Part shown: piece by piece, positions 53,790-63,556 of the stretch | How the letters are laid out: each line of letters opens with the position of its first letter | Numbering within the stretch: position 1 is the stretch's first letter | Origin: Tranzscheliella williamsii | Lineage: Eukaryota; Basidiomycota; Ustilaginomycetes; Ustilaginales; Ustilaginaceae | Length of the DNA stretch: 64,000 nucleotides | Direction of reading: 5' to 3' | NCBI GenBank assembly: GCA_023212725.1 | Contig: JALBYF010000002.1 | Span: 372,001-436,000 of the forward strand | The notes under the pieces: model-generated | The model's input: the letters and a program-made list of their open reading frames with translations, nothing else | Databases searched by the model: none | Told to the model about the DNA's origin: nothing | Program-made: the position numbers and the translations under genes

Positions 53790-54185
53790 TTAGCAGCCTT
53801 GCTTCTTCCAGTGGGCGCTCTCCTTGGGGCCTGTGAGTTTGGCCTCTAGCTGCAGGCAGCCTTCGCAGAAGCGGCGTTGGTCGCCGTCGCACTGCCAGAT
53901 CTGGCGGCCGCGCACCTGCGATATGGTGTCCGCGAAGCGGCAGCTCACCGCTTCGACCGGGGGGAACGGCAGGCTGCTCAGCCAGCACGCCGCGTTCGAC
54001 CCGCCCACGCCGTCCGAGTGGAAGAATTGGTACGGCTCGTGCGCCACTTCCTCCTGCGTCACCCCGCGCACACCCGCCAGCGCCACCAGCACCAGCATCA
54101 CCAGCACTGCACTGCGCGCCAACAGCACCGACAACGCACGTGCTGCACGGCACAGCGGTAAACCCCGCGTCAAGATAGCCAGCAT
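53790..54185 (-). CDS. Small secreted cysteine-containing protein
   Basis: Encodes 131 residues from the ATG at 54185. The first 41 residues form an Arg-containing n-region and a long hydrophobic core (VLLARSAVLVMLVLVALAGVRG), a likely signal peptide or signal anchor. The mature part of about 90 residues has six cysteines, including a CDGDQRRFCEGC cluster and a final Cys at the last position. No family is recognised. Size, secretion signal and cysteines fit either a fungal effector candidate or a small lumenal protein. Another frame (minus 53647-54213, 188 codons) overlaps it but has no such features. The call rests on signal peptide and composition only. Confidence 0.6.
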   Translation of the reverse strand: MLAILTRGLPLCRAARALSVLLARSAVLVMLVLVALAGVRGVTQEEVAHEPYQFFHSDGVGGSNAACWLSSLPFPPVEAVSCRFADTISQVRGRQIWQCDGDQRRFCEGCLQLEAKLTGPKESAHWKKQGC

Positions 54186-54834
54186 GGCGGCGCACGTCGC
54201 TCTGGCTGTGCAACGGCAGATAAGCGGCTGCCGCTCCCTGACAACGGTAGAAGAGGGTCTCGATAGGCTTGACAGTGCTATTTTAGCAAGTCGCCGGTCT
54301 GGTCGCCTGAGAAAGAAGGTTTAGGGCGGCCAAGGCACGGTGAGGATGTGGTTTGAGGGTGAGCTACGCTGCTTTCTAGCTTCCGCAATCATTAAGTGAA
54401 ATGGGGTACTTACAGCTCACAGCGAGTGAAAGGCAGGCGCCAGGAACCAAACGATCTTGGATCGGGTACCTTTGTCGAACTTAACACGACGGCGTCGGGC
54501 CGAACCTAACATGGCCGTGTCCGGACGGTTGGCTGCACGATGACTGAGCAGACGTCACACCGACCACACCATCAACCTCCACCTTGACTCTGGTTACAGC
54601 CGTCCCAGTCAAGTCACAGCGTGTGAGTTGTCTGCTGTTAGCGCGTGTGGCAGGGTCTACGGCGTGTGATTCATGTAAGACGTGGCCTGCTTATTCGTGA
54701 ATCCATCTTGTGTTCTTACCATCTACCACCATTCACGAGCCATCTTACTACTTGCACAGTGCTTTCGCTCTGGACTTCCATCTCACTCTGGACAACTCTT
54801 CTTTTAAGCGTCATAGAAGAGGTACGATCTGACA
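54186..54834. other. Divergent promoter region
   Basis: 0.65 kb between the small secreted and the small mitochondrial protein genes. No gene is recognised. It is C/T-rich before the ATG at 54835. Confidence 0.5.
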
Positions 54835-55355
54835 ATGTTGGCTTTTGCAGCTGTACGACGGACAGGAATGTTGGGCGCGGGGTTGCGGGTGCCGGCGCGG
54901 ACGCTCAGCACGAGCCCGCGGGTGGCAGGGCTGCGGGTGACAAAGGTGGCGCGGTCGACGGTGAAGCCTGGCAGCGAGAGCGAGGCGACAACGCCCGGAT
55001 CAGGATCGGTAAGTAGGCCCATGTAGGCCTGGGCTTCGTAGCGCGCCTCGGCTTTTTCCGTACTGACGCGGCTCCCGTGCGCTTCCAGACCGAGGAAATC
55101 GCCAACAGCAGCGGCGCGTACGATGGCGGCAAGCCAGGCCCGCAGGACGCCGCCTCAGAGATCGACGCCGAGAAAGACACCAACTTCGCCCAGAGTAGCG
55201 CCAACGAGAAATCCTCCCACATGGCCACGCAGCACTCCTCCTCCAGCGGCGCCAAACCCTCCCAGCAGCAGCAGAAAACCCCCAGCGGCTCCAACCTCGG
55301 TGCTACCGAGGCCCGCAAACAGGGCGGCCGCGGCGGATCCGGCGCCCCGCAATAA
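54835..55355 (+). CDS. Small mitochondrial protein of unknown function
   Basis: Two exons, 54835-55008 and 55089-55355, separated by an 80-bp intron (GTAAGT, CTGAC branch site, TTCCAG), give 146 residues. The first 45 residues (beginning MLAFAAVRRTGMLGAGLRV) are rich in Arg, Ala and Ser, with no acidic residue, a clear mitochondrial presequence. RTLSTSPRVA suggests a processing site. The mature part is hydrophilic and low-complexity (Ser, Gln, Gly, Asn), starting with TEEIANSSGAYDGGKPGPQ, which looks like the most conserved part. No membrane helix or catalytic motif is seen. I do not recognise the family. Confidence 0.72.
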
Positions 55356-56101
55356 TCCCCCTGCCCATCTTCTCGCACTTCCCCACCCCTGGAGCCCTCG
55401 CTTACTGACTCAATTACACGTCTCATCTCAATGCTCATCCCCGAATTCAATGCACTTGCCAAACGCCAGCAGAGTAGGAGGAGTAAAGCCTCGAGAAAGA
55501 CGTTGGGAAATGCGAATACAACCACAGTGGAAGCAAAACATAGGTAGCACAGAGACTAAGGGCTCCTGCCCGACGTCGGATTTTTGGAGGCGCGGGCAGA
55601 AATGCCGAGCGCCCCTATCCGGCGTGCCTGCTGCGTCCAGGGCGAGCGGTAGGTGGGTGAAGAGGGGGTGGAAGAGGGAGGCAGGGAGTATGGCGGTGGC
55701 CGACAGCGTATTTGGCTGGCGAACCAGGACAGCCTCGACAAACGATTCGGCTGGGATGGACAAGGACGAAGGTATGCTTCTTTTCGTTGCGGGGGTGTTT
55801 TTTTGGAGATCTCTCCACCTGCTGCAAGCAGACCAGTAGAGAGTGGAGAGGGGGGGTCGAGAGCCGGCACCAAGCCCGTATTGTAGTATACAAGGGGTTC
55901 AGACGAGATGAGCGAGTCTGGGACCAGATGCTTCCATCATGGTGATTGCAGAAGAGAAGAAAGAATTCCGAGCATCCGCCTTGAACATCCAAAGGACTCA
56001 GGATGCAGGGAGGTCGGGGCGATGCCGCGTGAACGCTTTACAGCCTGAGTCACAGTAGGACCGCTGCTGTCTCCTTTTTGTGGACAAGAGGCCCGACATA
56101 T
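55356..56101. other. Convergent 3' region, mitochondrial protein / eS10
   Basis: 0.75 kb. Frames on both strands (for example minus 55556-55992) lack features of real proteins. Confidence 0.45.
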
Positions 56102-56575
56102 TTACTGTCGGGGAGCACCTCGACCGACACCGGCGAACCGGGGTCGGTACTCGCCAGAGGGCGCACCGTCCTTCTTGTCGGCGGGGGCACCGCCGTCACG
56201 TCGTCGGTACTCTCGGTCACCGCCGTCACGGTCACCTCGAGGGGGTCGGTAGGCACCGCCCTCTCGGCCACCCATGGGGGCACGAGCAGGTCGGGCAGGT
56301 CGCTTGTGGGTAGCGGGCACGATCTCAGCGGGGAGGTGGAGGAACTCTCGGAGGTATTCAACACCCTCGTCGGTGAGGGTGTAGAAGTACCACTGCCAGG
56401 AGAACTGGGTGTGGACGTAGCCTCGCGAGGTCAGCGACTGGAGAGCCTTGACGACCTGGAGGTTGGGGATCTCCAGCTCGGGGTGCTGAACGATGAAGTT
56501 CTTGGGGGCGACCATAACACCCTCCTTGAAGAGAGAGGCGTAGATGGTCTTTCGGTTCTCCTTGCTGATGATCAT
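56102..56575 (-). CDS. RPS10: 40S ribosomal protein eS10
   Basis: Encodes 157 residues from the ATG at 56575, uninterrupted. The winged-helix core MIISKENRKTIYASLFKEGV, then HPELEIPNLQVVKALQSL and YVHTQFSWQWYFYTLTDEG, is the eS10 signature. The tail is Arg/Gly/Asp-rich (GDRDGGDREYRRRDGG) as in other eukaryotes. eS10 sits at the 40S beak near the mRNA entry. It is divergent from eS30 across 1.4 kb. Confidence 0.97.
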   Translation of the reverse strand: MIISKENRKTIYASLFKEGVMVAPKNFIVQHPELEIPNLQVVKALQSLTSRGYVHTQFSWQWYFYTLTDEGVEYLREFLHLPAEIVPATHKRPARPARAPMGGREGGAYRPPRGDRDGGDREYRRRDGGAPADKKDGAPSGEYRPRFAGVGRGAPRQ

Positions 56576-57992
56576 TTTGATAGGCTGTGAATAGAAGCAT
56601 ATGGCGACGCGGGCGTCGGTGTCAGAATGGATCGAATCTAAACGAAAAGCGAGGCGCGAAACAGCAGCCTTTCGGCATGTGGACGGGGCGCAAACAGCAG
56701 GAACAGCGGCGCCGGGATAGCATATTTCGGTATCAGGTGAGCCCTACATTGCTATCCACAGCGTGACAACGCAATGCTGTATGGCAAGTCCCGTCTCAGA
56801 GCCTGTCCCGTGTCGGTCATCCAAAGCAAGAACCTGTCGGTTCTTGCAGAAACTGAAGGCGACAGTGTCGCTGCTGATTGCGTCCCGACGAGTCCGCTGG
56901 TCTGTTGATCGCGACAGCCTCAGAGCTTGTGTACTTACATTCTTGACGGGATAAGATACGGCCTAGGTAGAGGTGAAAGGAACGGTGATGTCGACGATCT
57001 GTCATAGTCGCTCCTTCCAGGCGAGCCTTCTTCCTTTACGACAGACAGTCTGGGCCGTCCCAGCCTGCTAACTCCACGAATTGGTGTCAGACCGCAATCG
57101 CTGCAATTGCCCAGATTTCAGTCACGTGCTGAAAAGTTCCCACGATGGTCTTGCTTCTCCGCGCAGTTGTCATAAGGATTGCGGCCCAAGTTGAATTTGG
57201 CTGAATGTTAAGAATTTGTATTTGAGAAGTACCTACTTCAAAGACCTACGATACAACAGCCGTTGCGCGTCCACTTTTCTTAAGTACGGCTTTGCAACAG
57301 TTTGTATCTTGATGAGTCTGGGTAATATACGGATCATATTTGAGGCGGTAAGATTAAGATCGTATCTTTGAGGCTTGCCCGTCCCGACGAAGCTCAATCG
57401 TCGGTGTGCCCTTAGCTCAGGTAAATCGACGGCGGCGGGCGTGCGAGTGAGCGAGAGTGGCTGGCACCATCACAGTGTCTTTTGCCTCCCTTCCCTTTCT
57501 CAACTCCATATCGTCAAGGTCGCTCTTATTGTAAGCATCAGCAATGGCGTCGACACCAGTCAGTAGCTGCTGTGGCGAACGGGTCAACACAGTCGGGCAA
57601 ACAGTTGGCATCGGCACATCAACTTTGCGGCAGGGAAGAACAGTACTGAGGTTTATGACGGCAAAGGGAGACATGACGCTACCTCTGCGATCGATGCATA
57701 GGGATTAGCAACGATGCGGATGCGGATTTGAATGGTGGTTCGATATCAGAAAGAACCCGATTGACCGTTCTATGAACGGCGACGAATTGTTCATTTCAGG
57801 ACAGGGGGATGGGGTCATATACATCGAACAGAGAGCAAGAAGGGAAAATACGCCAAAACTCAGCCACACTGTTGCCCGACTTTGTTGTCCTTGTTTCGCC
57901 ATAGCCGCTTTCCAATCTTTACGCAGCATCTGACAGAGTGTTGATCTTTGTCGTCATTCCGCCACTACAGACCTCGATACATATAGCTCAAG
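56576..57992. other. Divergent promoter region between two ribosomal protein genes
   Basis: 1.4 kb separating eS10 and eS30. No gene is recognised. A non-coding first exon of either gene could lie here. Confidence 0.5.
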
Positions 57993-58541
57993 ATGGGTAA
58001 GGTTCACGGATCCCTCGCTCGTGCCGGTAAGGTCAAGTCTCAGACCCCCAAGGTCGAGAAGCAAGAGAAGGCTAAGCAGCCCAAGGGCCGTGCCAAGAAG
58101 CGACTCTTGTACACCCGACGGTAAGTACTCTGCACCGACTCTGAGCAGCTGCCGATACCGCCTCTGGCCGGGTTATGCCTACCGCTATCCATTGAAGTAC
58201 ACATAAGGGGAAAGAGCGTAGTGTTGGGGAGGTTGGACTGTACGACAAGTCCCTTCGGAACTGTCAAAAGTACAAGAATGAACTGGACAGCAAGGAGCTG
58301 GGATCTAGGCTTCGCTTTCTGAGACCCTGGGGGCTCAATGCAGATAGAGGCGCTAGCGAACACAGCAGATCTATGCCAGCGGTGACGGGATGATAGCATA
58401 AGGTCTGCGCTAGGGTTTTGCGAATATGCAGAATACCATTCTTACTCTTTCCGACCTTGTGTTCCGATATGCAACAGATTCGTCAACGCCGTTGTCGGCC
58501 CCGGTGGCAAGCGCCGAATGAACCCCAACGGTGAGAAGTAA
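57993..58541 (+). CDS. RPS30: 40S ribosomal protein eS30
   Basis: Two exons, 57993-58120 and 58478-58541, give 63 residues, the same length as yeast Rps30. The protein starts [20 protein letters not shown] and ends [12 protein letters not shown]. The junction falls in the codon completing [11 protein letters not shown]. The 357-bp intron (GTAAGT...CAACAG) is several times longer than other introns in the window, a common trait of ribosomal protein genes. There is no N-terminal ubiquitin-like fusion, unlike the animal FAU gene. eS30 lies near the decoding site of the small subunit. Confidence 0.97.
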
Positions 58542-59134
58542 ACTGCTTTGTCTTTCAAAATTTCCAACGCAGCAAGCATACCTCTCGCCCCGGTCCCAGT
58601 TTATCCCTACGCCTCCTACTCCCTGCATAACATACTCTTGCGCGGCTGCAACTCGCGTCAAGTCCCCGTTTTACCCTGCCTTTGACCAACTCAGTCGATG
58701 CAGGCGTGACAAAAGGCCTCCCTGGACGCCTCCGTATAGAGATGAAGAATCTAGTGATCAAAGGGGGATATAGCGACCGTTAGCATCATATTCGAGCGGA
58801 TGGAATCGCCTCCCTTGAATCATGATGCTCGTGGCTGTCTTCGCCTACTCTCCATCTGCCTGACGTCGATTTGAATGTACGATGCTTCTCGACAGGCTTT
58901 CTCGACGTCTACACACAAAACCATGTATTCTTTCCCTTTCTAGTGTGCTACCGCACTTCAAAATAACACACGACCCATTCTCGAAGTGCAGGATCTGTGT
59001 GTGATTTCGGCTGCTTCGCACCAATGTGCACAGCTGTATGTGACAATCGACACCGTCATTGCCGAAGCGCGGGTGTTGTTCCATAATACCAGTGATATTG
59101 GACTACTAGCTAACTTGCTGGGGTTAAAGTGAAT
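58542..59134. other. Convergent 3' region, eS30 / CHMP7
   Basis: About 0.6 kb of presumed 3' UTRs. No gene is recognised. Confidence 0.5.
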
Positions 59135-60745
59135 CTATTGTGCAGGTTCTGAGGCTGCTAGCGGAGAAGTGCGAGTGCTGCTGGTAGGGTCGGCGGGCGA
59201 GGTGGGCGCGTGCTTTGGCGGGTGGGCGGTGGGCGGGGACGGGAGGGCGGTTTGGCCGGGATGGATGCGAAGCTTGTCGAAGCGGGCCTCGAGGTCCTGT
59301 TCGGTGCGCTTGTCGTCGAGGAGGGCTTGGAGCTCGTCGGCGATCTCTGCGTCATCGATGTCGGCGTCGGCAGCGCCTGCGGTGCGGATGGCGTCGTCGA
59401 CCTCCTTCTGGTTTGCGAGGCCGTCCTCGAGCGCGTCGATGGTGCGGTCGATGTTGTCCCTGGCGAGCTCGTCGCTGGCGAGCACGCTGTTGAGCACCGC
59501 GCTCGAGGTCTGGTAGGTGCGCATGATCTCGACGTCCGACTTGGCCTGCTCAATTTTGATGAGCACTGCGGAGAGCGTCTCCTGCGTGGCGAGCCGCCGC
59601 GCCAGGAGTTCCTCGACCGCCTTGCGGCTCTTGAGATGCGACGTCGCCTGGCTGCGCTGGTTCGCGCGCAGCGCCGCACGCGCGCGCTCGGTCCGCTCCG
59701 CCATCTTGGCCTCCATCTCGGCGACCTGCAGCTCCACCCTCCGCAGCGTCGTCTGCACCGCCACCACCCCCTTGTCCTCCTCGCTCAGCGGCGCCACCGG
59801 CTCGCCTTCCACCGCCGTCAGCTTGACGACACCAGCCTCGGCCACCATCACGCGGCCGCAATCGCGAACGAGATGCCTCAGCGCCAACTCGACATCCCGC
59901 TCGCTCGGCACCATGCCGAAGCGCGTCTGGCAGACGGCCACCAGCCGCGCGCGAAACTCGGCAACCGACATAAGATTCGAGAGCGGGCTCAGCGAGACCT
60001 TGTCGAAGTGGTCGGCGAGGAAGGCGACGGCGATGCGGTGTACGTTGTCATAGACAACCCAGTCGCCCTTCTTCAGGCGGAAGAGGCGCTCATCCTCGCC
60101 GTACTCGCCGTCGACGTCGTCGTCGGCGCCGGATCCGACCAGACCGAGTTGCGAGACGGCCCAGCGCGCCGGCGCAACCACAAGCTTACTGGCCACGGAA
60201 CCTGCCGACGGGATGTAGGAGCGTAGGCCTGACTGCAACGAGGCGGAACTGGGCCCGACGATCGGCGCATGCGAGCCGAGGAAGGTGCGCATCGACACGA
60301 GGTGGCCGCTGCGCTCGAGGTCGGCGATGACCGTACCCAGCCCCAGCGGCCGGCCTACCGCCTCGACCGTCCAACGCACCTTGGTCGACTCGTCCAGCCT
60401 GAACACGGTCCGGTCGGGCAGGCCATCCCGCCCATCACCAGCCGACTCCTTCGCCTTCCCCTTTGCATACACCTGGCCATCGTCCGCCTCGGCGGCGTCC
60501 GATGCAGGATGCGAGGTAGAAGCAAGGGATGGTGGGTCCGTGTCGCCCTGTACGCCGGTCCAAGTGACATGGGTGAGGATGGTTCTCCACCACTCGACGT
60601 TGGCACGATAGCCAGCGGGGTTGGACCTTCGCTGGCGCGAAAGGTCGGCATACAGCGCGGGCAGCGGTGAGGCCGGCGAGCGCGGATTCTGAAACGAAGC
60701 GTGTTGGGAAAGATAAGCCTGCAGTCCCGACGTCGAGGATGCCAT
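59135..60745 (-). CDS. CHM7: ESCRT-III family protein, CHMP7/Chm7-like
   Basis: A single exon of 536 residues from the ATG at 60745. The N-terminal half resembles the ESCRT-II-like winged-helix part of CHMP7 (YRANVEWWRTILTHV near residue 45; LFRLKKGDWVVYDNVHRIA). The Snf7 domain lies at about 320-480: a long basic-then-acidic coiled-coil with VELQVAEMEAKMAERTERAR, RKAVEELLARRLATQETLSA and MRTYQTSSAVLNSVL. An acidic C-terminal helix (DIDDAEIADELQALL) resembles the MIM-bearing end. The hybrid architecture and length separate CHMP7 from the ~220-residue Snf7/Vps20 proteins. CHMP7/Chm7 recruits ESCRT-III to seal and survey the nuclear envelope. The C-terminal 40 residues are Pro/Ser/Thr-rich. Confidence 0.82.
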   Translation of the reverse strand: MASSTSGLQAYLSQHASFQNPRSPASPLPALYADLSRQRRSNPAGYRANVEWWRTILTHVTWTGVQGDTDPPSLASTSHPASDAAEADDGQVYAKGKAKESAGDGRDGLPDRTVFRLDESTKVRWTVEAVGRPLGLGTVIADLERSGHLVSMRTFLGSHAPIVGPSSASLQSGLRSYIPSAGSVASKLVVAPARWAVSQLGLVGSGADDDVDGEYGEDERLFRLKKGDWVVYDNVHRIAVAFLADHFDKVSLSPLSNLMSVAEFRARLVAVCQTRFGMVPSERDVELALRHLVRDCGRVMVAEAGVVKLTAVEGEPVAPLSEEDKGVVAVQTTLRRVELQVAEMEAKMAERTERARAALRANQRSQATSHLKSRKAVEELLARRLATQETLSAVLIKIEQAKSDVEIMRTYQTSSAVLNSVLASDELARDNIDRTIDALEDGLANQKEVDDAIRTAGAADADIDDAEIADELQALLDDKRTEQDLEARFDKLRIHPGQTALPSPPTAHPPKHAPTSPADPTSSTRTSPLAASEPAQ

Positions 60746-61159
60746 CTCGCCGGCGAGTGCGCAGTCAACTGTGCCTTTGTAGCTTGGCTTCCGACGCAGG
60801 CTCGGTGTTGTGCTAGGCGATTAGTAGGGTTTCGGATCGTCCGAAAACTAGCCAGCGGAGAGTTGTGAGCATGGGAAGCCAGTCTTTGACGCAGAGTGAT
60901 AACACAGCGACAACTGCGAAATGTGAAATTGTGAATGTGAGTCTCAAATGGGGCCGATATACATACTAGTGTGGAGGTGTTGATCTACGCCGCTTCTTTT
61001 CCTGGGCATCTCTCATGTTGCCTGCGATTAGTCGCCTCGTTCAATTCGCCTATATCCTTGACTGCGTTGCAGTACTTGTGACTGTGACTGACACAGACAA
61101 TCGCGGGCTAAACGGAGCCACACGACGCTGCCGTTTATGCCTGTGAAGGGACAGGCGGA
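60746..61159. other. Divergent promoter region, CHM7 / helicase-like gene
   Basis: 414 bases between two divergent genes. No gene is seen. Confidence 0.5.
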
Positions 61160-63505
61160 ATGACGGCGACACGCAGCCAGGCGTTCTGGAAGCCGGGAAG
61201 CTATCGGGCGTCGGGCAGTTCGGTCGACCGTCAGACTGAGTCCGAGACGGATGGCTGGGATGCTGCCTTGATCGGCTCAGCAGATGACTTGCAGTCTGCT
61301 GGTGCAAGTACGTCCACACCGTCGCAACAGGTGGCTTCGATCTTGCACGCCATCGAGCAGCACCAGGTCGTGGTGCTTGCTGCGGAGGAAACATCCATTA
61401 CGGCAAGCGGTATCGCAGGTCAGCTCCCGCAGCACCTCTTCGAGGCAGGTTGGGCCTCTACAGCGCGCTTGCAACTGATCGCCACAACTTTTCCGCATCC
61501 GTCGACGGTCAAGGCAGCCGCCTCGCGCCTTGCCGCCCACCTCAACCTGCCTCTAGGCGATGAAGTGGGCTACTCGATCAGGTTCGAGGACCATATCCAC
61601 ACTACGCGCACCAGGATCCGCTTCGCAACCGACGCGATTCTCCTCAGAGAATGCTTGCGCGATCCCCTCTTGACCAGGTACAGTATTATTGTCGTCAATC
61701 ACGCCCATGAGCGTGCTCCGTATACCGAGCTCCTCCTCGGGGTGCTCAAGAAGATTTGCAGAAAGCGTAAGGAGCTCAGGCTGGTCGTTGTAGTCGACAG
61801 CGAAAGCGTTACAGGCGCGGATCCCCATGCAGACCTGGTCAAACAGTTCTTCGACCAGGAGGCGACTCCGCCTCATTCCAAGGATGTACGGGAAAAGGTG
61901 GCAGTAGCGGCAGCCACGGCCTTCTCAACATCATCGACTGCCATCGTACGGCTACAGCAAAACCGCAACCATTTTCCGGTCGAAATTGCCTACCTTGATA
62001 ATCCTTGCCAGGACTATCTCGAGACGGCGGTACAGACCGTGTGGGATCTTCATCAATCCGAGCAGCCTGGGCGCGGATATGTCGGGCTCGGCGCCATTGT
62101 GGTCTGTCTCCCCACACAGGAGGACGTCACTTCTGCTGCTCAATCTCTTAGCGATCGCCAGTCCGACACCCTCTATGCCTCTTCATCGTCCTTCGCTGCT
62201 CAGGCACGCATGTCGGTGCTTCCTCTGCATCCAAAGTCCTCAGTAGAAGAACAGCAAGCCGTGCTGCACCCAGCCGGGTCTGCCGAGAGGAAGGTAATAG
62301 TCGCCGCGACGTCCTCGCCCGAGCACATTGGCCTGCTTTCCAGTGTCGATATCAGCTATGTTGTGGATAGCGGACTGATCAAGCTCAAGTCGTACAATGC
62401 AGGCACTGGCGCCGAATTGTCTTCCATTCTTGCGGCCTCCAGAGCTACCGCGAACAGGCGCAGCGCGCTGGCAGACCGCCTCCCGCGTGGCAGGTGCTTG
62501 CGTCTCTACACGGAGGACTTCGTCCGCGACCAAATGAAACCAGCAACGCTTCCCGAGCTGGCGCGGTCCGATCTTACAGACGCTGTGCTGCTTCTCAAAG
62601 CGCTTGGTGTGGACAATCTTGTCAAGTTCGAGTATTTACCGCCAGCCCCACCGCCAGAGCACCTGGCATACGCTCTGCAGAACCTTGTTGCTATTGCGGC
62701 TGTGGACGAGTATGCGCGCCTCACCGACCTGGGCGGGATAATGGCAGAGCTTCCGCTTCCGGCGCACCTGGGCCGGATGCTGCTGTGCGGCGCGCAGCCG
62801 CGGCGGGCGTCAGGCGCGGGCTGGGTCGGAGGATGTGCGTCCGAGATGCTCACCATCATCGCCATGATGCAGGTGACCACGCCGTTCTACGCGCCCTCCA
62901 CGCCGCAGACGCAGCTGTCGATGCGCAGCTTCGCGGCGCAGGAGGGCGATCTGCTGAGCCTGCTGAATGTATACCTTGCCTTCTGCGACCCGACGCGCGG
63001 CAAGCGCTCCGCTAAGTGGTGCAGCCGGCATCGGCTCAACTTCCAGACGCTCAGCCGCGCCGTGTCGATCCGGCGCCAGCTGGAGCGCTTCCTGCTCCGC
63101 TTCGCACGCACGCATCCCGCGCTCCACATTGATGGCCAGCGCAGCGCACTCGCCGCCCCCGACGCCGACCCTGTCGACACCATCACCCGCACGCTCGCCA
63201 CCGGTCTCTTCCGCAACCTCGCACAGTACGACCCCGTCCGCATGGCCTACACCACCCTCCACGGCACCATCGCCTCCGTACACCCCTCCTCCGTCCTCTT
63301 TAACCGCAAGCCCGATGGCGCCCGCTCCTGGGTTCTCTACGCAGACCAGATCGATATCGGCCCGCCGTCCCACTCCGCCTCCTCCGCCCCCACCACAGCC
63401 CTACGCGATCTGACCGTGCTCGACAGCCTCGACATCGTCGCCGACAGCGTCCCCGGCTACTACGACCTGCATCATGCACACCACATGGCTATCCCGTCTT
63501 CTTAA
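61160..63505 (+). CDS. DHX35-like DEAH-box helicase family protein with degraded ATPase motifs (probable pseudo-helicase)
   Basis: A single exon of 781 residues from the ATG at 61160. It starts FWKPGSYRASG like human DHX35 and aligns along its length by eye: GDEVGYSIRFEDHI, RIRFATDAILLRECLRDPLLTRYS, LLGVLKKICRKRKELRLVV, then HA2 and OB-fold parts (LLLKALGVDNLVKFEYLPPAPP; EGDLLSLLNVYLAF; KWCSRHRLNFQTLSRAVSIR). Yet every catalytic motif is altered. The P-loop GETGCGKS site reads AAEETSIT (residues 74-81), DEAH is NHAH (180-183), SAT is replaced near VVDSES, and QRAGRxGR is represented by NRRSALADR. It cannot bind and hydrolyse ATP in the normal way. The open frame, conserved length and conserved C-terminus argue against a decayed pseudogene. 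DHX35 is a spliceosome-associated factor; a structural role is inferred. Confidence 0.85.
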   Translation: MTATRSQAFWKPGSYRASGSSVDRQTESETDGWDAALIGSADDLQSAGASTSTPSQQVASILHAIEQHQVVVLAAEETSITASGIAGQLPQHLFEAGWASTARLQLIATTFPHPSTVKAAASRLAAHLNLPLGDEVGYSIRFEDHIHTTRTRIRFATDAILLRECLRDPLLTRYSIIVVNHAHERAPYTELLLGVLKKICRKRKELRLVVVVDSESVTGADPHADLVKQFFDQEATPPHSKDVREKVAVAAATAFSTSSTAIVRLQQNRNHFPVEIAYLDNPCQDYLETAVQTVWDLHQSEQPGRGYVGLGAIVVCLPTQEDVTSAAQSLSDRQSDTLYASSSSFAAQARMSVLPLHPKSSVEEQQAVLHPAGSAERKVIVAATSSPEHIGLLSSVDISYVVDSGLIKLKSYNAGTGAELSSILAASRATANRRSALADRLPRGRCLRLYTEDFVRDQMKPATLPELARSDLTDAVLLLKALGVDNLVKFEYLPPAPPPEHLAYALQNLVAIAAVDEYARLTDLGGIMAELPLPAHLGRMLLCGAQPRRASGAGWVGGCASEMLTIIAMMQVTTPFYAPSTPQTQLSMRSFAAQEGDLLSLLNVYLAFCDPTRGKRSAKWCSRHRLNFQTLSRAVSIRRQLERFLLRFARTHPALHIDGQRSALAAPDADPVDTITRTLATGLFRNLAQYDPVRMAYTTLHGTIASVHPSSVLFNRKPDGARSWVLYADQIDIGPPSHSASSAPTTALRDLTVLDSLDIVADSVPGYYDLHHAHHMAIPSS

Positions 63506-63556
63506 GACAACCGCTTGTTCGCCCGATGTAATGCTATCGCTGATTTCAAGGGTGGG

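Noticed and set aside
57375..57566. TAGCTCAG word suggesting a tRNA
   Set aside because: No acceptor or T-arm partners could be placed around it.
59210..60226. Plus-strand 338-codon frame
   Set aside because: Antisense to the CHMP7-like gene; open only because of GC-rich codon use.
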